From the NCBI GenBank assembly GCA_022579005.1, contig MU401457.1:248001-312000 (forward strand): a stretch of 64,000 bases of DNA. The letters run 5' to 3'. Of this stretch, positions 45,204-59,189 are shown in pieces; position 1 is the stretch's first letter; each line of letters starts with the position of its first letter. This stretch comes from Poronia punctata. Its lineage: Eukaryota; Ascomycota; Sordariomycetes; Xylariales; Xylariaceae. The notes beneath the pieces were generated by a model. The model saw only the letters and a list, made by a program, of their open reading frames with translations. It was not told the origin of the DNA and did not search any database. Made by a program: the position numbers and the translations under genes.

Positions 45204-48200
45204 ATGCCTCGAAAGGAGTTGTAAGTCCACCTATGCCCATTGTAATGGCATTCACCCTCCGAATTCCATGAATGCTAATCTTCTGTAGGGATTCGCGCAT
45301 TCCGACTTTGATACGGAATTGCGTTCAGACAAACCAAAGAGGGCTCTTCATACTGGTGGGCGACGAAAGCAAAGATGTCATCGCCAAACTATACTTCGTA
45401 CTGGGGCAGCTTAATTTGAAGGGAAACAAAAGTGTCTTATGGGCATACCACAAAAAGCTCTTAGGTGCTTCTAACTCAACCTAGGAACGGCGATGGGCTG
45501 CTGGCGCTAACTGTACAAATGCAGGCTTTACAAGTCACCGAGCAAAGCGAGAGAACAAAATAAAAAAGGAGATAAAACGAGGACTCCGCGAACCGAATAC
45601 CGAAGACCCTTTCGAACTATTCGTCACTGTAACGGATGTCCGCTATACCTACTACAAGGAGACCGATAAGATCCTGGGTAATACGTACGGAATGACAATT
45701 TTACAAGACTTCGAAGGAATTACACCCAATGTTCTGGCCAGGACAATGGAGACCGTACAGGGAGGTGGACTGTGTATCCTCCTCCTGAGAGGTATCAAGA
45801 GCCTGAAACAGCTATACACTCTATCGATGAGTGTCCATTCGCGATTCCGCACCGAGGCGCACCAGGACGTCGTCGCACGATTCAACGAACGTTTTCTGCT
45901 TTCCCTGGGTAGTTGCCAAAACTGCCTTGTCATTGACGACGAGTTCAATGTACTCCCGATAAGTGGCGGCAAGGGGGTCTCGCCTCTCCCACCGCCTGAT
46001 TTGGACGAACCTAAATCCGAGGCGGAAAGGGAACTGGATTCGATCAAGGAGTCCCTCCGAGAAACCGAGGTTGTTGGTGCTTTAGTCGGCCTTGCACGCA
46101 CCGTTGACCAGGCTAAAGCTATCCTAACCTTTATCGATTCGATTACGGAGAAGAAGCTCAGAGGCACTGTTACTTTGACAGCCGCTCGAGGTCGAGGAAA
46201 GTCGGCGTGTCTTGGCCTTGCAATTGCGGCAGCCATAGGACTTGGTTATTCTAATATCTTTGTTACCTCGCCGTCTCCAGAAAACTTGAAGACCTTGTTC
46301 CAGTTCATCTTTTCAGGATTCGACGCGCTCGGATACCAAGACCACACTGATTATCAAATTATCCAGTCTACGAATCCCGACTTCCATAAGGCTGTCGTCC
46401 GCGTCAACGTTACCAGATCTCACCGCCAAACTATTCAGTACATTAGGCCGGAAGACTCTCACGTACTAGGGCAATCCGAATTACTGGTGATTGATGAGGC
46501 CGCCGCCATTCCTTTACCTTTGGTGCAGAAGCTCATTGGTAATTACCTGGTCTTCATGGCCTCGACAGTGAACGGATACGAGGGTACTGGCAGGTCGCTG
46601 TCTCTAAAATTGATCAAGCAGTTAAGAGAACAATCAAGAGCCGGTGCGTCAGTTGACGATACTGAGGTTGTTGATCGCTCAACCGGCAAAGCTTCCAAAG
46701 GATCTGGCGAAGGCTACTTCCCAGGAGCACGATCTCTGCGGGAAATTACCCTCGAAGAGCCAATCCGATACTCGAAAGGAGATGCGGTTGAAAAGTGGCT
46801 CAACAACCTCTTGGTCCTGGATACACCTCAAGGCACCAAACTCGCTCGAGGATTCCCCGATCCGGCAAGTTGCCAGTTGTTAAAGATCAACCGAGACACT
46901 CTGTTTAGCTTCCATCCGGTTGCAGAAAGGTTCCTACAGCAGCTTGTGGCGCTATTCGTGGCAAGTCACTACAAGAACACGCCCGATGATCTCCAATTAC
47001 TCAGTGATGCTCCTTCGCATGAGCTGTATGTCCTATGCGCGCCAATCGAACCTGGTTCGAACAGACTCCCGGAACCCCTATGCGCCATTCAGGTAGCCTT
47101 GGAAGGTCAGATTTCACGCCAGAGTGTACTCAACAGTCTCAGTCGTGGTTCTAGGCCAGCGGGTGATTTGATTCCTTGGTTGGTAAGCCAGCAGTTCCAG
47201 GATGATGAATTCGCCTCATTGAGCGGCGCTCGAGTTGTCCGTATCGCGACTTCACCCGAGTGTACCTCGAAGGGATATGGTGCGAAGGCACTGTCAGATT
47301 TGATCTCGTACTACGAGGGGAAGTTTGCCAACCTGTCGGAAGGTGAAGTCGAGGACGAAAAGAGCATTGTCCGGGTGACGGACGAGGAGTTAGAGAACGG
47401 CACCTTGAAAGACGAGATCAAGGTCCGTGATATCACGACCTTGCCCCCGCTTTTCTCCAAGCTCTCCGAGTCTCGGCCTAGTCCCTTGGAATATGTCGGT
47501 GTCAGTTACGGTCTCACACAGCCTTTGCACAAATTCTGGCGAAGAAGTAAGTGCATTGCGACCCTTGACAACTCGGATCCTACGCATGGAACCCATGGCT
47601 AGGAACTTATTGTTAACATGAAATCTCGCAGATGGTTTTGCGCCTGTCTATCTTAGACAGACGGCCAATGACCGTAAGTCTTTTCTCAAATCCGGTTGGG
47701 AGTTGTGCTAATCTTGGCTAAAGTCACGGGCGAACACACATGCGTAATGCTGCGGCCGCTAGAGTCAAGCGACAAGACCTGGTTGGGATCATACGCGAAT
47801 GATTTCCATAACCGGTTCCTGTCACTTTTGTCGTACCGATTCCGTGCCTTCGACTCGGTCACAGCGCTTAGCATCAATGAAAGCGCCACCTCTGGGGCCA
47901 AACTGGATCAATCATACAGCCCGGCACCGTTCACCAAGGAAACGTTGGATCAAATACTCAGCCCCTTCGATTTGAAGCGCTTGGCGGCCTATGCAAACAA
48001 CCTGTTGGATTACCATGTCATCTGTAAGTATTCCTTCCCTTGCACACTCATGGAGCCCTCAGACTATGAGCCACCTCCAACCTTGACTAGTACAGTATGT
48101 TTCGTTGGATGATAATCACTGACGGCATCACAGTGGATCTGATGCCTCGCATTGCTGAACCTTACTTCCGAGGTCGGCTAAATGCCGTGCAGCTGACGCC

Positions 48201-48826
48201 CTTTCAACGATCGATACTTATGGCTGTGGCTCTACAGCGAAAGGACTTGGATACTGTTGCGGCGGAACGCACGTTGTCAGTCTCTCAGACCCTGGCCATG
48301 TTCATCAAAATCGTGAAGAAATTCGTAACGCACTTCGAAGGACTGGTTTCCGGAGCTATCGAGGCTTCCATGCCCAAAGATACCATCGGTGTCAGTGTTG
48401 CCAATGCATCTGGAGTACATGACGATGAAGTCATGGACAAGCGATTCAACCCTCTGGAGACATCTTTGGAAGATGAATTGCAAGAGGGCGGCGATGAAGC
48501 GTTGAACGAGATACGGCAGAAGCAACGCGAGCTGATCAACTCTCTACCACTGGATCAGTGAGTCCCGGTTCCTTTTCCCCCACTCTTTCTTCCCCAGACT
48601 TACATTTATTTCTAGATACGAGGTAGAAGGCGACAACCCAGCATGGGAAGATGCCGAAAAACAAGTACAAAGTGCGACCAAGCGTGGCCAGTCCAATCCA
48701 GTCGTCAGCATAAAATCCACCAAGGTGAAGAGGAAGGCCGACGGCGCTACTGCTGCCGAGGTTTACGAGGAAGAGTTTGGAGAGAAGCCGAAAAAGAAGG
48801 CGAAGAAGTCTAAAAAGAGTCATTAA
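45204..48826 (+). CDS. KRE33: RNA cytidine acetyltransferase (Kre33/NAT10/TmcA family)
   Basis: Seven exons: 45204-45220, 45289-45464, 45525-47546, 47632-47673, 47724-48023, 48134-48557, 48616-48826; 1063 residues, the usual size. It makes N4-acetylcytidine in 18S rRNA and some tRNAs, using ATP and acetyl-CoA, in the nucleolus. Landmarks: MPRKELDSRIPTLIRN and HRAKRENKIKKEIKRG at the N-terminus; a Walker A-type GRGKSA (about residue 290); VIDEAAAIPLPLV (about 387), the helicase-like DEAA box; SRGSRPAGDLIPW and a GNAT acetyl-CoA site VRIATSPECTSKGYG (about 642); FWRR-NGFAPVYLRQT joined across exons 3-4; LTPFQRSILMAVALQRKD; and a Lys-rich nucleolar-type tail. All junctions keep frame. The 42-nt fourth exon is confirmed by the conserved FAPVYLRQT sequence. 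Confidence 0.95.
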
Positions 48827-51198
48827 ATCTCTGAGATTTGATTTCTGAAACGGCGGGATGTACAAGATGCGCGAGACAGACAAAGCATAGTCAGGTGTTT
48901 AGGCGTCGTGTCATTTATTTTGCATGGACTGGACTGGTATATAAAATGATATCAAAAGGGTAGAGTAGACCTGTTTAATTCGGATGCTCATTTGCTCCAT
49001 GTGCTTTCTACACAGTCACCGTTTTTCTCTTACAGCAAATGTTTATTGAATGGATCCTCTGGTCGTGCTACAAATTTGTGAAGCAGTGGCAGCAAGAGGT
49101 CGTACCTTCCTCACGAAGAGTCAACACGCGCATACGCTCCCTGATATCATGCTGTCATCCGTAATTGGCCCCTGGAAGATCCGGCAGCTGCGTCCCAGAA
49201 GTCAACGACCTGTGCGATTTTCTATCTCCTCTTTCCCGCTTCTCCCACAGACGGCCTAGTTAGAAGTACCTACCTTCCAAGTTCGTAACCACATGCATGT
49301 AAATTCTCGTTAATCGATTGTTTCCCCAAACAATGTATGTTCTTCTGTCGCGAAATCAAGACGGTTGGATAATCCTCCCATTGAGAGAGAGAGTATGGCT
49401 CGTCTGATTTGACTTACTACTGTGATCCGGGCACTGTGGAAACGCCACCCGCTGTCAGGCTGGGACGTCGCATGAAAAGGCAACAATTTCGACACAATTA
49501 GGAGGAGCATATAGAATGTAATGCGACGAACATAATGTTGCGCGCATCCTTCCAGACATATCGTCGGGCCATTCGAAACTAGACCGTGCCGTAGCCGAGG
49601 AGCAGTTGGGTTGAGGCGACTCCTTCAAATCGTGCTGCACAACGAATGGAAAAAGCTGCTGGACCCGCGGTCTAGGACTAGCTTATGGTAACAATCATAG
49701 TCGACTCGGTTCAGTGCTATGTTGCGACGGCATCAGCCCTTGAAAGCATTCGGTGTTTGACCCTAGAATCTTTACCCCAACACGATACTCGATGCCAAGC
49801 TGATTGATGCAGACTGGTAGCACGAGAGGCAAAACGCCACATCGAGGGTAGCAGTCCGACTTTTCTAGAGGCGCAGTTCCTTGTTATGGACGACTCTAGA
49901 CGCGATGAGAAGAATGAACCTGGTCTTAGCGATATAGACTGTCGTACAGACATGGGGCAAGGTAGGTTGATAAGACACCATGTTGGCAGTAGTCGGCATG
50001 CTCGACACCTCGAGCTCTTCTTTTCTTCTGGGCGTAGGACTTTCAAATCAAAGTCCTCCACCGGGAGATAGAGTGAACGGAAGGCACCCCCGAGCCCTCT
50101 CATGCCCTCGAAACTTGGCAAGAGTTCCAGCAGCTGTCTTGACGCTGGAAGCGGGTATTTGTTTCCACCAACCAGTCCAAATGCTTAACCAGAATGGTTT
50201 ACTCATAAAATCACGCATGTGCAACCTGATGTTGCCTTATTAAATCATCCAACAGTCTAAACTATAGGGTCCACATTGTTATAGTCCCTGTGGACCGCAA
50301 TACTCCTTATCATTCTGCCGCGAGGTTGGGAAGACAAAGCAAAGTTGCAATAAAGTTGTATCCGCTAGCCAGGGCTGCATAGGGCTTTTGGAGTCGACTT
50401 TATGATAAAAGGCTGATAGAAGGAGTTTACTTGTGTGTTGACCCGGCAAGCCACCGGAAGGCCAAGGACCCACGTCGTCTATACAAAGATAATACCGCGT
50501 TTCATACAAAGACGAGACTGCGTGGATAATCGAGGAGGCCCTTCAGCTCAATATCGAGCTGAGTTCTCCACCAGCCCTGATGGCACCTATGCAAAGATAT
50601 GAGATCGATGAACAACATACGGACCTCTTGACTTGCGACGTCTTGTACGAGTCCCCTGACTAAGATGCCGATCGCTGGACCCGAGATCGTCGCCCCTCTC
50701 CCCTTCGAAATGTCTTGCATTCAGCCGGAAAGGACGATTGCGGCAGAGCGCGATACCAAGAAAATGTGGAAAGAACTAACCGACCGCTTATTATCCGTAC
50801 TGGGGCCGTTGTTGCGGCGGTGAGTAGTCGAGTTGGACTTTTCAAACCCAATAATCATGGCCAACACTTACAAGCGACACGCCCGGCCCGAAAGACTAAT
50901 GCCTGAGACTAATTGGACCTGCAGACTGAAATATCAATGTGGCCGCCAAGTGGGAAGCTAATTACACGCTCTCCTCCACGAGCTGCATTCTATATAATTG
51001 CTTCATACCTGGATCCGTAATAATGTAACATGGCTATATTTCACGAGACGCGGTGGAAAGAAGGATGATGGAAGAGGGGGATATAATACAGTGGGAATAA
51101 GCACTTTTTTTTTGATATTTGGACGTTGGGACGAGCGGATATCAGCAGCGATCAGTGAATTCCTAGCGCGAAGGACTCTTAAGTCTATATCCATCATC
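48827..51198. other. 2.4-kb region without a supported gene
   Basis: ORFs up to about 130 codons (for example 50121-49717 minus) have no recognisable motif, no plausible splice context and random-looking composition. A decayed gene cannot be excluded. The last few hundred bases are the tyrosinase promoter, with TATATAA at 50991-50997. Confidence 0.55.
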
Positions 51199-52556
51199 AT
51201 GATTACTGCCGTCTTGCTCGCGGCCCTGAGCGCCTTGCCGTTGGGCTCGGCCCAGACGATTCAACCCGCCTACGAGAGGAGCGCAGCGGAATGTACAACC
51301 AAATCTGTCCGCAAATCATGGTCTGTACCCTTTCATAGCTGTACTGCTGCGGCACTTGATGAAAGCGTTTGTCTAACGGGATTAACATAGGACCGACTTG
51401 ACTACAAAGGAGAAGAAGGCTTACATCGAGGCCGATCTCTGCCTTATGTCTGCGCCTCCCAAGAGCGGGATTGAAGATGCTACGTCTAGATGGGATGAGT
51501 TACAGTATGCGCATGCTGTTCAAGTGCGCTATATTCACTTCGTGGTATGTCAAATGTTTTTGCCCAAGTCCTCCTTATATGGCAGTACCTACATATATTG
51601 ATTCCATGATTATTAGGGCGCCTTCCTACCCTTTCACCGATACTTTGTGACGGTACACGAGCACCTCCTGAGAACGGAGTGTGACTACGACGGCCCTCTA
51701 CCGTAAGTCAACAACAGGCCGATATAGAAAGGGGCTCGTCAAGAAGTGAAGAATAACTAACATTCTATGTACTAGATACTGGGACGAGCCTGCAGATGTC
51801 GGTGACATTCACGGGTCATCATTATTCACCGCCGATGTAAACTTTGGCGGCGACGGTACCGGCGAGGACGGCTGTATCGAAGACGGGCCTTTCGCCAACC
51901 TCACTCTCCACTTCAAGGAGGATCTCACGACGACTGATTACTGCATCTCGAGGAGCATGACTGATAAGGCTTTCTCGTCTGCTGATCGCAGAAATGTGGA
52001 AGAATGCCTAGAGTTTGACAGTTTCATCGACGCGTGGAGGTGTATAGAGAATAAGCCACATGGTGGTGGACATGGAGGTGTCTCGGGAACGGTAATAACC
52101 CACTTCCCCTTTGCTTCTACGAAATCGAGAGTAACTAACAGATAAAATGAAAAACAGATGGTAAACCTATTCCTCTCCCCCGGCGACCCAGTCTTCTACC
52201 TCCACCACGGTTATCTCGATCGCGTATGGTACGAATGGCAATCTGGCGACCTGTCCAAACGTCTTACCGAAATCGGCGGAAACAATACTAGCATCTTCCC
52301 GCCCTTTGGCGGCGGGGGCGGCGGCGGGGGCGGTTTCGGCTTTAATCTTACTGATTCAGAAGGCTTGGACTTTGTCTTCGCAATGCCCCCTCCCGACTCG
52401 GCTTTCGAGGATTACTTCAATGACGGGGGTAAGATCACCACGTTGAACCATACGCTTTGGTCGGCGAATATTATGGAGAATGTTACCATTGCCGATGTTA
52501 TGAATCCCACTGAAGGCTGGGTTTGTGCGGATTATGGGTTGCCTGTTGATGAGTAA
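51199..52556 (+). CDS. Secreted tyrosinase-domain copper oxidase
   Basis: Five exons: 51199-51320, 51391-51544, 51617-51702, 51776-52091, 52158-52556; 358 residues. An N-terminal signal peptide is evident (MITAVLLAALSALPLGSAQ). CuA ligands fit H in YAHAVQVRYIHF and the FLPFHRYF motif; CuB ligands fit H in KPHGGGHGG and DPVFYLHHGYLDRVWYEWQ. These are the two type-3 copper sites of tyrosinases, which oxidise phenols to quinones. DYDGPLPYWDE joins exons 3 and 4 exactly as in the family. It is shorter than melanin-type tyrosinases (about 550-650 aa) and lacks their C-terminal shielding domain, so it belongs to the short secreted group. A run of nine Gly (near 52308-52334) sits in a loop after the CuB core. 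The gene lies 0.7 kb from the RIP-mutated element. Confidence 0.92.
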
Positions 52557-53262
52557 GAAAGCTGACCGGGGGGCTACGAATTGAATGTCTTTGGATACGG
52601 GAATTGGATATATAAATAAGGATATACCTACCAACACATACATTTTATATAGGTCAAATGGGTTGGTGGTAGGGTTACGGAATATTAAAGGAGACTTCAT
52701 TATATCATTAGCAAGTATGAAGAACAGACGTGTTGTCAATTCATTACTATTTCGAGTATCATCTTTAGGAAGTCAAAGAAGGCACAATCCATCTATCCAC
52801 TATCCACCCCCTGCCAATAATTTGACATGAATGTACACACGGCTTTAGTCCCAGCACAAGTCTATATTGGATGAGATGAATGTAATAAATAGTCATCAAC
52901 AATGCTCGATTTACAACCATCTTTAGATGTCTACTAGAAGTCATGATATGTTGTGAATAGGTAGGTTAGGTAGGTAGGTACTTTAGCAAACCATAACTTG
53001 TAGACCGTGACAGAAATGCATCCATGCAAGTTCTTCTTCAACTAGGTACAAAGATTGAAGAATGACAGGAACTTAATTCAGGTGTAGATAGATGGATAGA
53101 TAAATAAATAAATAGATGCTGGGAATGTTCTTATGCGAATACCCTGATACGCTGTCCGTCGGGGGTATTGCTTGCTTAAAAGGTAGGTAGGTAGGTAGAT
53201 AGGTACTTGCTTAATATGTTTGAATTGAATGATACGATTATTATGTATGTAAGCAGGGTATT
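52557..53262. other. Intergenic, TAGG-rich
   Basis: 3' flank of the tyrosinase gene. Short GTAGG/TAGG arrays occur at about 52958-52981 and 53181-53206, and a GATA/AATA patch near 53090-53115. No gene seen. Confidence 0.7.
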
Positions 53263-53267
53263 AGGGT

Positions 53268-53507
53268 ATGCTTTCTCCTGTTCCCTAGTAGCAGCCTGAC
53301 TACGATTTGCAGTTAGAATGCTATAAAGGGAAGTTTAAGATTATTATATTTTTTTTATAAGCTTTATATATATTAAAAAGTGTAAAAAGTATTTATATAT
53401 ATAAATTAAGTAAAGCTAAGTATTTTAACTTTAAGCTTTATTATAATAATTATTTATAGTACTTAATAAGTTTATTATTTTATTTTTTAAAAGTTAATAA
53501 ATTTATA
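53268..53507. repeat. Left LTR
   Basis: Aligns to 59190-59428 over its length with one 1-bp indel; essentially all other differences are G/A or C/T. The outer about 70 bp (53268-53337) keep normal G/C, for example CTCCTGTTCCCTAG, while the inner part is AT-converted. Confidence 0.88.
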
Positions 53508-56500
53508 ATTATTTTTTTTATTAAATTAATTATTTTAACTAGCTTAGTAAAGCTATTTTTAATTTTACTACTACTTTGTTTATTTTATAATTTTACTTAT
53601 AGCTTTTAGCTATTTTTAGTTTTTTTTTTAATATTAGCTTGCTAGTATATTATAAGTTTTATATAAGCTAGCTATTTTATATATATATTAAAAATAAGTT
53701 TATTTTATTATATTTATTAGTTAATAATATATTATTAAAGCTATATAATTAATATATATTATTAAAATAATAGCTTATTATAAACTATAGCTTATTATAA
53801 TAAAGTTTAGCTTTATAGCTTTTTTATTATACTTATAAAACTTAATTACTAAGTTTATAAGTATAAATTAGTTTTTTATATTTTTATAAATAAGTTTTAA
53901 TTTAATTTTAGCTAGCTTTTATACTACTAAAGCGTTATTTAGCTAGTAATGCTTTATAATTTAGTACTAAATTTTTTTATATTTTAGCTTTTTTTTTTTT
54001 TTTTAAGTTATAAATATAATTTGCTATTTTTACTATTTTTTAGTATTAAAGCAATTAGGTACTAAAAAAAAAAAATAACTTAAATAGCTACTTAGCTTTA
54101 AAATTTAGTTATATAAGCATACTATATATATAAGCAACTTATTTACACTTTTAAATTTGCTTATAACGTTTTTTTATAATATAATTTGCTTAATATTTTA
54201 ATTAACTTTTTTAACTTTACTATTACTATATAAGTATAAAAGTATTATTAGCTTTACTATAAAGCTATTTAAAAAATGCTATATAATAGCTTTAAAGCTT
54301 ATAAATTTAAATTTATTATTATATATTTATTTATATAAATAGCTAAAAGTTTAGCTAATTTAATTTATTAATAGCTTTATAGCTTTAAAAAATATATTTA
54401 GCACTTTTTTAGTTTTTACTTATAATATAGCATATTTAACGTATATTAGTATTTATACTTTATTAAAACTTATATAGTTTATACTTTATTATATTAATAA
54501 TTTAAATAGTATAATTAGCTTAAAATTAAATAATTATATTAAAAGTAGCTTTATTAGCTAGCATTTAATATATTTTATAATAATTTGCTATATAATTAAA
54601 ATTGTTTTTAAATACTAATAAACTTTATTTATTTTATATTTAACTATTTTAATTATAGCATAGCTAAAGTCTTTATATAATTTTTAACTTTTATATATTA
54701 AATTTTTTACTTTTAGTATTTATAGCAAAATTACTACTTAATATGCTATTTTAGCTATATATAAAAAGTTGCCTAATACTTATTTATAAGTTTTTAGCTA
54801 GTATAACGTATTTTTATAAATTTAAAAGTATTTTTAAACTTATTTAATATTAAAGTTTATAAAAAAAACTTTATAAAAGTATAAGTGCTTAAAAATAGCT
54901 TATAAATTAATTTAGTTAAAGTATTTAAGTAAGTATACTATTTTTAGCTTATTATTTATTATTATATTTTTTATTAGTTTTAAAAGCTAATTAGCAATTA
55001 AATTAGCTTTGCTAGGTTTATATATAATTTAAATATTATAATACTTAATAAAGTTAATAAATTTTATAATATAAGCAAGTTGCTTAGCTTTGCTATATAT
55101 TATACTTTATAATTAGTAGTTATTATAAATAGTAACTTTATTGCTTTTAACTTAATAATGCTAATATTATAAACTTAATAGTATTGCTAACAACTTTTTT
55201 TTATATATAAAATATTATAATTATATATTTATAAGCTTTTTTAAAAAGTATGCTACTAAGTATAGTATAGTTTTTTTACTTAATAAGTATAGTTATAATA
55301 AATATGCTTTAATATATACTTAGTTTAAATTTATACTTATTATTAATAATAATTACTAATTAAAAGTTTTTATTATAAGCATAGTAATAATAGCTATATA
55401 AATTTTTTACTATATTACTTTTATTTTATTAGTTAATATTATTAAAACGTTTTTTAAGCTTTTAAAAAGTATTATTAGTAATGTTATATATAATAAAAAA
55501 CTTTTTATAAAATATTTAAAATACTTTATAGCGTTTATAAACATTTTAATTTTTATTATTATTTTTAGCATTAATTACTTTAGCATAGCAAATACTTTTA
55601 TTAGGTTTGCTTTAATTTTATTTTTTAAAATTATAAATTTAAAAAAAACGCTTTTTTTAATAAATATAAAGCATTTTTTAAAGTTAATTATTATACTATA
55701 TATTATAAGTTTAATAAATACTTTATAATAATGTTTATAAACTTTTTTTATAATATTTTTTTAAATATAAATATTATTAAGTAAGCTAGTAAACTACTTA
55801 TAAAATTTTTTTATTATTTTTTAAATTAACGCTTAAAATATTATTAATATATTATAAAGTTTAAATAATATTACTAACTACTTATAAATTTTATTTAATA
55901 TTATAAATGCTATTTTTTTATAATCTTTTTTATATATAATTATATACTAAAAGCTATTTTTTAAATTAATAAATATATACTATTTATAGCTAGCAATATA
56001 TTATATTTTATTTTATATATTAAATAAAAAGTATGTATGCTTTTTTGTTTTTTTATTTAGCTTATAATAGTTATAATATATTTACTATATTACTTTTAAG
56101 TTATTTTTATTTGCTTTTTTTAAAATAGTTAACTTTAATGCTTTCTTTAGCATAAGCAATATTAATAAGCTTTATAAGCTTTTGCTTTTTTAAATATATT
56201 TGCTATTATATGCTTTTAAAAACTTAATAATTATTTGCTTTTATATTAAGCTATATTTTTATACTAAAAGCTTAATAGGTTTATAGTTACTTATATTAAT
56301 TTAGTATTTAGTTTTTATAATTATATTAATATAATATTATTTAAAGTTAAATAAGCTAAGAAAATATATAATATAGTGCTTTAAATAATTTAATACTTAA
56401 ATTATTTTTAATGTTTTTTTATACTATTTTATTTATAGTTTAAGTTTTTTTTTACTTTTTAATATTATAGTTTTTAGCTATATATTTACTATAGCTACGT

Positions 56501-59189
56501 AAACAAATTTTATGCTTAAAGCTACTAAATATATAATAAAGCATAGTTTTAATACGCTTTTAATATTTATAAAAGTAATTACTTTGCTTTATTTTTTTTT
56601 AAAAAATAAGCTACTTTATTTATAAAATAAGCACTTTAAAATTATAAAATCTTTTAAAAAAGTATTATTAAAAACTATATTTATAATTACTAACTATTTT
56701 AATAAAGCTTTTTTATTATTTATAACTTATTTAGCTATAATTTTGCAATTTTAATTAATATAAAGCTTAACGCTACTAACTTTTTTTATTATTATATTAT
56801 ATTTGCTAAAATATAGCTAAAGTTGCTATGCTATACTTTTAAAAATATAGTAATTAATATAGCTATAGTTTAAAAATACTATAAATTTAGTTTTATTAGC
56901 AAGCTTTATATTAAATAAGTTATAATAATTTAAATAGCTATTATATAGCTTGCTTTTTTTAAGCTTTAATTTATTTAAGCTTTTATTAGTTTAAACTAGT
57001 ATAATAAAGCTATTTTATTTATTATTTTTAAATAATTTAATAATTTTGCTATAATTATTTTTAAAGTTACTACTTTTAAAATATTTAGCTAGTAACTAAT
57101 TAATAGTGCTATTATAATTTTTTTTATTATTTTTTATTAAGTAAGCTTAGTTTATTTTACTACTTTTTTTAAGCTAGCATTTTTTTATAAACTAATAAAG
57201 CTTTTTATAAAATAGCTTTTTTTTAATTATAATATTTTTATTTTTTTTAATATAATTATTAATATAGTTATTAGTTTAGTTATTATGCTTAAAGTTACTT
57301 TTTTATAAGTACTAGCTATTATTATTAAACTTTTTTTAATTACTTTTTAAAAAGTATTTATTTATTTATTTTTGCTACTAATTATAGTTTTAGTAAGTTT
57401 AAGCTATAAAGCTACTTTTTTTAAATTTCTTTTTTTTAATATAGTAAATAGCTTGCTTATTATATTTTAAGTTAAAAATAATAGCTTTTATAAAGCTAAA
57501 TAGCTTAATATTGCTATTATATATGCTAATATTAGTAATATTGCTATTATATTTGCTTTTTATATATATTATTATTTTAGTATATTAAACTATATATTTA
57601 ATAATTTTTTTATTGCTTAAGCTTTAAGCTTTTATTTTTATATATATTTAAATTTTTAATATTTTAACTTATAATTTTTTAAATATTACTTTATATATTT
57701 ATAAAGTTTATATATTAACTATAAATAGCTTATAAAAAAAAGTTTTTAAATAGTTTGCATACTAGCTTACTAATTTGCTAGTAGCTATTTATATAAATAT
57801 AAATGCTATAAATAAGCTATATAGTATATTATATTGCTTAAAAACTTATATTATAGCTTTTAGCAAGTTAGCTTATATAGCTTTTTAAATACTTTATAAA
57901 AAATAAACTATAACTTAAAAGTTTTTTTTTATTTTATTTAATATATAGCTAGCTTATAAGTTATAAAAAACTAGCGCTTATTATAGCTTATTTTAAATAC
58001 TTTATAGCTTATTTAATATATTTTTATTAGCTTTGCTTAGCTAGTATTTATATAAAAAAACTACTTTATTTTTTACTTTATAACTGCTAAAATGTTTAGT
58101 ATTTTTTTTAAAAAACGTATTTAAAAATATAGCCTAAATATTTTTTTTTAAGTACTAGCTATGCCTTATATTTTGTTAAACTTATAAAAGTTTAAAAATT
58201 TATTTAAAAAATATATATTATTAGTAATGCTTTTTAGTATTTTTAAATATTATAGCGTTATAAAGTTAAATATACTTTTATTAGTTATGCTTTATTAATA
58301 ACTTATATTTATAAAGTTATAAGCATTGTTTTAGTTTTAAATATTTTAACTAATATTGCTATATTTTAGTAGCTTTTTATTAATATTAGTATTTAAAGTA
58401 TAATTATTTTTATTTAAAACTATTAATATAGTAAATATTATATTAATATTTTTTAATATATTACTAACTTTATTTATTTGCTTATTAATTTTTTTATAGC
58501 AAGTTTTAAATTTTTTAGTTTTATTATAAAGCGTTTTACTTTATTTAATTATTTACTTTTTAACTTTTTTATTTTATTTTTTTATTATATTAGTAATATT
58601 TTTTTAAAGTTTATTATTTTTTTATTTTGTTTTAATATTAAAGTTTTAAATATTATTTTTAATTAAAAACGTTTAATTATTTAAGTTTTTATAAAGTTAA
58701 TTTTTTTTTTTATGCTTTTAAAGCAATAGTAGTAAGTTTATATATTTTTTTACTTTTATATTTTTTTATATAGTTAGCTATTGCTAGTTTATGTTTTTTT
58801 TTTATTTTTTTTATTATTTTTTTTATTATAGCAATAACTTTTTTTTATTAAATAGCTATATAGTAAGTATATGCTATAAGTGCTTTTAAAGTTAGCTTAA
58901 AACTTAGCTTTAAAGTTAAGCTAAAGCTTTTAGCGCTTTATATGCTTTATAATAAAAGCTTTTTATTTTTTAACTTTTAAAAAAGTGCTTAAAAAAACAT
59001 ATTATATAAAAGTAAAAAAAAGCTAAATATTTTTAGCTTTTAATAGCTTAAATTATTTTTATTAAATATACTAAGTACTAATATTTTATTAATAAAATTA
59101 ATACTACTAAATAGTAATAAATAAAAAGATTTTAAAAATATAATTTAATTAATTTTGCTTTTACTATATAGCTATATAAATAATTATTT

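Noticed and set aside
45652..46236. Minus-strand ORF of 194 codons
   Set aside because: It is antisense to the conserved N-terminal part of KRE33 and has random composition.
49717..50121. Minus-strand ORF of 134 codons in a gene-free region
   Set aside because: No domain, signal peptide, splice context or coding bias; Arg/Ser-rich composition is typical of chance ORFs in GC-balanced DNA.
52950..53210. TAGG arrays considered as a CRISPR or telomere-like repeat
   Set aside because: Units are 4 bp with no spacers, and they do not match TTAGGG arrays; they are short microsatellites.
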